From JBCFBK01 sp038562555 (GTDB taxonomy: Bacteria; Bacteroidota; Bacteroidia; Bacteroidales; Prolixibacteraceae): 64,000 bases of DNA. Numbering within the stretch: position 1 is the stretch's first letter; each line of letters starts with the position of its first letter. The translations under genes were made by a program, and so were the position numbers. The stretch is from contig JBCFBK010000008.1 in the NCBI GenBank assembly GCA_038562555.1, positions 1 to 64,000 of the forward strand, given 5' to 3'. Positions 60,073 through 64,000 of the stretch are shown in pieces. The notes below the pieces were generated by a model. It was given only the letters and a program-made list of their open reading frames with translations. It ran no database searches and had not been told where the DNA came from.

Positions 60073-60150
60073 ATGACCTTACTATTTATCATCGCCATCC
60101 TTGTATTTGGCTATTTGGTTTACGTATTACTCCACCCTGAAAAAATCTAA
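60073..60150 (+). CDS. kdpF: Potassium-transporting ATPase subunit KdpF
   Basis: A 25-residue single-helix protein ending FGYLVYVLLHPEKI, the recognisable KdpF tail. KdpF stabilises the KdpABC complex. It lies 4 bp before the kdpA ATG. Confidence 0.85.
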   Translation: MTLLFIIAILVFGYLVYVLLHPEKI

Positions 60151-60154
60151 CGCT

Positions 60155-61855
60155 ATGAATACAGAAATACTGGGAGTCATTTTTATGTATGTTCTTGTCG
60201 TTGCACTGGCTATTCCTCTTGGCCGTTACATCGGCAAAGTTTTCAATTACGAAAATACCTGGCTTGATAAGATCTTTGATCCGATAGATCGTTTGTTTTA
60301 TAAGATCAGCGGGATCAATCCGAAACAGGAAATGGACTGGAAACAGCATTTGGTGGCCTTGTTAACGATCAACCTCATTTGGTTTTTAGTCTCCATGTTC
60401 ACGCTGATGAATATGAGCTGGCTGCCGCTCAATCCTGATGGGAATCCGTCCATGAGCGCTGATCTGGCCTTTAACACATCGGTAAGTTTTGTCACCAACA
60501 CCAATCTCCAGCATTATTCAGGAGAGACTGGCTTGTCGTATATGGGGCAGCTGATCCTGATGCTTTGGCAGTTTATCAGTGCCGGAACAGGAATTGCCAT
60601 CTGTGCCGTGGTCTTTCATGCTGTCAAGGAGAAAACGACTGAAAAGCTGGGCAACTTTTACAGTTTTTTTGTAAGGAGCTGTACCCGTGTATTGTTTCCC
60701 CTTGCAATTGCAGGCGCCACCATCCTTGTTTTTAATGGCACCCCTATGACTTTTGAGGGCAAGGATACCATAACTACGCCCGAAGGCGCAACACAGGAAA
60801 TCAGCCGTGGCCCGGCAGCCGCATTTGTTATAATTAAACAATTAGGAACAAATGGCGGGGGATTTTATGGCCCGAATTCGACCAACCCAATGGAAAATCC
60901 CAATTACCTCACCAATATTGTTGAAACGGTGAGTCTCTTTTTGATACCCATTGCCATGATTTTTGCCTTCGGATTTGTTACCCGCAGGAAGAAGTTGGCA
61001 TGGGTCATTTACGGGGTGATGACCGCGGGGTTTTTTATGCTGGTCATTCCTTCCATCGTTAGCGAAATGAACGGTAATCCGGCCATTGCCCATATGGGTA
61101 TTCAACAAAACATGGGGAACATGGAAGGCAAAGAGGTTCGTTTTGGTCCGGCTGCATCTGCCTATTGGGCGGTAAATACAACCTGTACCAGCAATGGTTC
61201 GGTCAATGCGATGCATGACAGCATGATGCCGCTGACCGGAATGGCAACCCTGCTCGGTATGATGGTGAACAGTTTCTATGGCGGGGTAGGTGTCGGTTTC
61301 TTGAACTTTTACGTCTTTATCATCATCGCTGTTTTCATTGCAGGGCTCATGGTTGGACGTACTCCGGAGTTCCTGGGCAAAAAAATCGAAGCGAAGGAGG
61401 TTAAAATCGCCATGATCGTTGCCTTGTTGCATCCTTTGTTCATTCTTGCAGGAACAGCGCTGTCCAGTTATATCTACGTGGGTAATCCGGAAGAGTATGC
61501 CGGATGGCTTGCTAATCCCGGCTACCACGGGTTTAGCGAAATGCTTTATGAGTTCAGTTCGGCCTCGGCAAACAATGGAAGCGGCTTTGAAGGACTGGGC
61601 GACAATACGACGTTCTGGAATGTTGCTACTGGTTTGGTTATGTTGCTTGCCCGGTATTTACCCATCATTGGTCCGGTAGCCATTGCAGGTATTTTGGCCA
61701 GTAAAAAATACATTCCCGAAAGCGCCGGAACATTAAAAACCGACACGGGCACTTTTGGGTTAATGATATTTGCAGTCATATCTATTGTTGTTGCTCTGTC
61801 ATTTTTCCCGGCGCTTACACTCGGTCCGCTTGCCGAATATTTCACCCTTTATTAA
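60155..61855 (+). CDS. kdpA: Potassium-transporting ATPase potassium-binding subunit KdpA
   Basis: A 566-residue membrane subunit related to TrkH channels, which captures potassium with micromolar affinity for the Kdp pump. Filter loops are visible: NTSVSFVTNTNLQHYSGE, QLGTNGGGFYGPNSTNPMENP, NTTCTSNGSVNAMHDS and SASANNGSGFEGL. Length close to E. coli KdpA. The frame runs further upstream, overlapping kdpF, but MNTEILGVIF at 60155 matches the family start. Confidence 0.97.
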   Translation: MNTEILGVIFMYVLVVALAIPLGRYIGKVFNYENTWLDKIFDPIDRLFYKISGINPKQEMDWKQHLVALLTINLIWFLVSMFTLMNMSWLPLNPDGNPSMSADLAFNTSVSFVTNTNLQHYSGETGLSYMGQLILMLWQFISAGTGIAICAVVFHAVKEKTTEKLGNFYSFFVRSCTRVLFPLAIAGATILVFNGTPMTFEGKDTITTPEGATQEISRGPAAAFVIIKQLGTNGGGFYGPNSTNPMENPNYLTNIVETVSLFLIPIAMIFAFGFVTRRKKLAWVIYGVMTAGFFMLVIPSIVSEMNGNPAIAHMGIQQNMGNMEGKEVRFGPAASAYWAVNTTCTSNGSVNAMHDSMMPLTGMATLLGMMVNSFYGGVGVGFLNFYVFIIIAVFIAGLMVGRTPEFLGKKIEAKEVKIAMIVALLHPLFILAGTALSSYIYVGNPEEYAGWLANPGYHGFSEMLYEFSSASANNGSGFEGLGDNTTFWNVATGLVMLLARYLPIIGPVAIAGILASKKYIPESAGTLKTDTGTFGLMIFAVISIVVALSFFPALTLGPLAEYFTLY

Positions 61856-61857
61856 TT

Positions 61858-61895
61858 CAATAGATAATAGATTTTAGATATCAGACTAAAAAATG
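61858..61895. repeat. TAGAT/TTTAGA-rich spacer between kdpA and kdpB
   Basis: A 48-bp gap made of related words (AATAGATAATAGATTTTAGA, ATATCAGACTAAAAA). Similar words occur in the kdpB-kdpC gap (AAATTTTAGATCTCACA). Function unknown. Confidence 0.35.
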
Positions 61896-61903
61896 AAATA
61901 ACC

Positions 61904-63916
61904 ATGAAAACACAGAATATATCCTTGTTTCAAAAAGAGTTGGTTAAGGAAGCTATCGGGCAATCCTTTGTAAAACTCGACCCAAGGAAGATGTACCGTA
62001 ATCCGGTCATGTTTACCGTTGAGATCGGAACAATCGTGATGTTGGTGGTAACCTTGTTCACGCTAACCGGCGACAATTCGCAGGGGAGTTTCGGTTACAA
62101 CTTCACCGTTTTTTTGCTCCTGTTTGTAACGTTATTGTTCGCCAATTTTGCCGAAGCCATAGCCGAAGCAAGGGGTAAAGCCCAGGCTGACAGCCTGCGG
62201 AAAACAAGGGAAGAAACCCCGGCAAAGCTGGAAAACGGTGAAACAATTTCATCTTCCCAGCTTAAAAAAGGTGATATTTTTATCTGCGAAACGGGAGATA
62301 TCATTCCAACCGACGGGGAAATCATGGAAGGGCTGGCAACGATTGACGAAAGCGCCATAACCGGCGAAAGCGCTCCGGTGATCCGTGAAGCGGGTGGGGA
62401 TAAAAGTTCGGTTACCGGCGGAACGAAAGTGCTTTCGGACCGGATTAAAGTGGAAGTAACCACCAAACCCGGTGAAAGCTTTTTAGATAAAATGATCGCA
62501 CTGGTTGAAGGCGCCTCACGAAAAAAGACGCCCAACGAAATAGCGCTGACCATCCTGCTCGCAGGATTTACACTGGTTTTTATTATCGTGACGGTCACCT
62601 TAAAACCCTTTGCCGGTTATGCCAATACAACGATTACCATTTCGGCATTCATTGCCTTGTTTGTATGTCTCATTCCTACAACCATTGGCGGATTACTTTC
62701 AGCAATAGGGATTGCCGGAATGAACCGGGCCTTGATGGCAAACGTGATCACCAAATCGGGTAAAGCTGTAGAAACGGCCGGTGACCTCGATGTGCTGCTT
62801 CTGGACAAAACCGGGACCATTACTATTGGCAACCGGAAAGCGACTCAATTCCATTCCGTTAGCGGCGTCGATAAACAGTATCTCATGCACCGGGCTACAT
62901 TGAGTTCGATTGCCGATGAAACTCCCGAAGGAAAATCGATCGTGGAACTGGCAGGGATTGACCTTCGTGATATCAGGCTGGAGAAACCCCGGTTTATCAA
63001 ATTCAGCGCACAAACCCGCTGTTCAGGAGTTGAATTCGGGAACACCAGTATCAGAAAGGGAGCTTTCGATGCAATCAGGGACATTGTTGAACGAGCCGGA
63101 CAGGAACTGCCTCAGGGAACTGAATCTATTGTGACGAAAATATCGTCAGATGGCGGTACCCCGCTGGTTGTGATCGAAAACAATGAAGTCCTTGGGGTCA
63201 TTGAATTGCAGGACATCATTAAACCCGGCATTCGCGACCGGTTCGAACGGTTAAGAAAAATGGGTGTGAAGACCGTGATGGTCACCGGCGATAACCCGCT
63301 CACCGCAAAATACATTGCTGAAAAGGCCGGTGTGGACGATTATATCGCCGAGGCCAAACCCGAAGACAAGCTGGAATACATTAAAAAAGAGCAGGCCCAG
63401 GGTCGCCTGGTAGCCATGATGGGCGACGGAACAAACGACGCGCCTGCCCTGGCACAGGCCGATGTGGGTGTAGCCATGAACAGTGGCACCCAGGCTGCCA
63501 AAGAAGCAGGCAACATGGTGGATCTGGATAACGATCCGACCAAGCTGATCGAGATTGTGGAGATAGGGAAGCAATTGCTGATGACCCGCGGGGCGCTGAC
63601 CACCTTTAGTATTGCAAACGATGTAGCTAAATACTTTGCTATCATCCCTGCTTTATTCATTACTTCTATTCCTGCCCTGCAGGGACTAAATATTATGAAT
63701 CTGACCAGTCCGGAGAGCGCGATCTTATCGGCAGTCATTTTCAATGCCATTATTATCCCCTTGCTGATCCCTCTGGCACTGAAAGGAGTGGCCTATAAAC
63801 CCATCGGCGCAAACGCCCTGCTCCGCAGGAACCTGTTCATCTACGGACTGGGCGGAATTATTGTTCCCTTCATCGGGATCAAACTGATCGATTTACTTGT
63901 ATCAACAATGGTGTGA
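61904..63916 (+). CDS. kdpB: Potassium-transporting ATPase ATP-binding subunit KdpB
   Basis: A 670-residue P-type ATPase. The phosphorylated aspartate is Asp301 in LLDKTGTITIGNRKA; other landmarks are the actuator motif ITGESAPV, GIELQDxxKPG-like VIELQDIIKPG, and the hinge MMGDGTNDAPALAQADVG. It supplies the energy for KdpA-mediated potassium uptake. The N-terminal residues 1-30 match the KdpB-specific start (VKLDPRKMYRNPVMF). The stop codon is inside a hairpin that precedes kdpC. Confidence 0.97.
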   Translation: MKTQNISLFQKELVKEAIGQSFVKLDPRKMYRNPVMFTVEIGTIVMLVVTLFTLTGDNSQGSFGYNFTVFLLLFVTLLFANFAEAIAEARGKAQADSLRKTREETPAKLENGETISSSQLKKGDIFICETGDIIPTDGEIMEGLATIDESAITGESAPVIREAGGDKSSVTGGTKVLSDRIKVEVTTKPGESFLDKMIALVEGASRKKTPNEIALTILLAGFTLVFIIVTVTLKPFAGYANTTITISAFIALFVCLIPTTIGGLLSAIGIAGMNRALMANVITKSGKAVETAGDLDVLLLDKTGTITIGNRKATQFHSVSGVDKQYLMHRATLSSIADETPEGKSIVELAGIDLRDIRLEKPRFIKFSAQTRCSGVEFGNTSIRKGAFDAIRDIVERAGQELPQGTESIVTKISSDGGTPLVVIENNEVLGVIELQDIIKPGIRDRFERLRKMGVKTVMVTGDNPLTAKYIAEKAGVDDYIAEAKPEDKLEYIKKEQAQGRLVAMMGDGTNDAPALAQADVGVAMNSGTQAAKEAGNMVDLDNDPTKLIEIVEIGKQLLMTRGALTTFSIANDVAKYFAIIPALFITSIPALQGLNIMNLTSPESAILSAVIFNAIIIPLLIPLALKGVAYKPIGANALLRRNLFIYGLGGIIVPFIGIKLIDLLVSTMV

Positions 63917-63938
63917 GATGTAAAAAGTTCACATCTCA
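63914..63938. repeat. Hairpin at the kdpB-kdpC junction
   Basis: TGAGATGT (63914-63921, including the kdpB stop) and ACATCTCA (63931-63938) are perfect 8-bp inverted arms with a 9-nt spacer. The following sequence repeats ATCTCACATT at 63961-63970. It may adjust the relative amount of kdpC mRNA. Confidence 0.5.
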
Positions 63939-63970
63939 CATTTTACATTTCAAATTTTAGATCTCACATT

Positions 63971-64000
63971 ATGAATACGATGAAAAAGAATATAGTACCG
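63971..64000 (+). CDS. kdpC: KdpC, start only (cut by window edge)
   Basis: The last 30 bases encode MNTMKKNIVP, which fits the start of KdpC (typically M-K-K-x-I before its single membrane helix). KdpC is the small subunit that promotes ATP binding by KdpB. The call relies mainly on position directly after kdpB. Confidence 0.75.
   Translation, partial: MNTMKKNIVP

Noticed and set aside
1..64000. Search by eye for rRNA, tRNA, CRISPR arrays, complete IS elements and prophage genes
   Set aside because: No regularly spaced repeats, transposase or integrase domains, or recognisable RNA genes were found.

Overview
The window comes from a member of the Bacteroidota. Three things point there. Several families are typical of the phylum (DUF4295 beside L28/L33, DUF4270, DUF4907, a 1104-residue SecA with a C-terminal SEC-C motif). 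Many genes have the Bacteroidota -7 box TAnnTTTG upstream. Shine-Dalgarno sequences are almost absent. A 2-oxoglutarate dehydrogenase E1/E2 pair and an AcnA-type aconitase suggest a respiratory or facultative cell. I cannot name a genus; a Marinilabiliales/Prolixibacteraceae-like relative is a guess. I saw no rRNA, tRNA, CRISPR array or complete insertion sequence.

Layout. 1-3.2 kb: a multi-PAS membrane sensor cut by the window edge, then a CPBP-type membrane protease. 3.3-9.5 kb: the block rpmB-rpmG-DUF4295 ... ftsY-rimO, interrupted by a module of a DUF4130 protein, a radical-SAM protein with helix-hairpin-helix, and a divergent XRE-S24 repressor with twin operators between the promoters. 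9.5-15.7 kb: an esterase, sucA-sucB and a LytTR response regulator. 15.8-21.4 kb: divergent envelope gene sets (outer-membrane protein plus DUF4270 lipoprotein; Kelch lipoprotein plus DUF4907) and a 2-hydroxyacid dehydrogenase. 21.4-30.7 kb: small envelope proteins, secA, lgt, a split ThrE exporter and a GlxA-type regulator. 30.7-38.2 kb: a copper-storage-like four-helix protein, ilvD, acnA, a PurF paralogue with a dead glutaminase site, and a potassium channel. 38.3-44.6 kb: a Cus/Czc-type metal efflux operon with a His-rich small protein.

44.8 kb to the right edge is almost entirely potassium transport and its control. It holds a sigma-54 response regulator and histidine kinase, two TrkH/KtrB-like channels with one TrkA-type gating subunit, a third TrkH, a KdpD-like kinase without the KdpD sensor domain, KdpE, a second sigma-54 regulator, an XRE-pentapeptide protein, and kdpF-kdpA-kdpB-kdpC (kdpC cut by the edge). 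Likely logic (inference): the first two-component pair controls the Trk/Ktr operon through a sigma-54 promoter with tandem upstream sites at 46160-46306. KdpDE-like proteins and the second enhancer-binding protein control the high-affinity Kdp pump.

The parts most worth a second look are the XRE-S24/radical-SAM/DUF4130 module, the glutaminase-dead PurF paralogue, the sigma-54 regulatory region, the tiny membrane peptides ahead of kdpA, and a family of AGCT-rich spacer repeats between genes.
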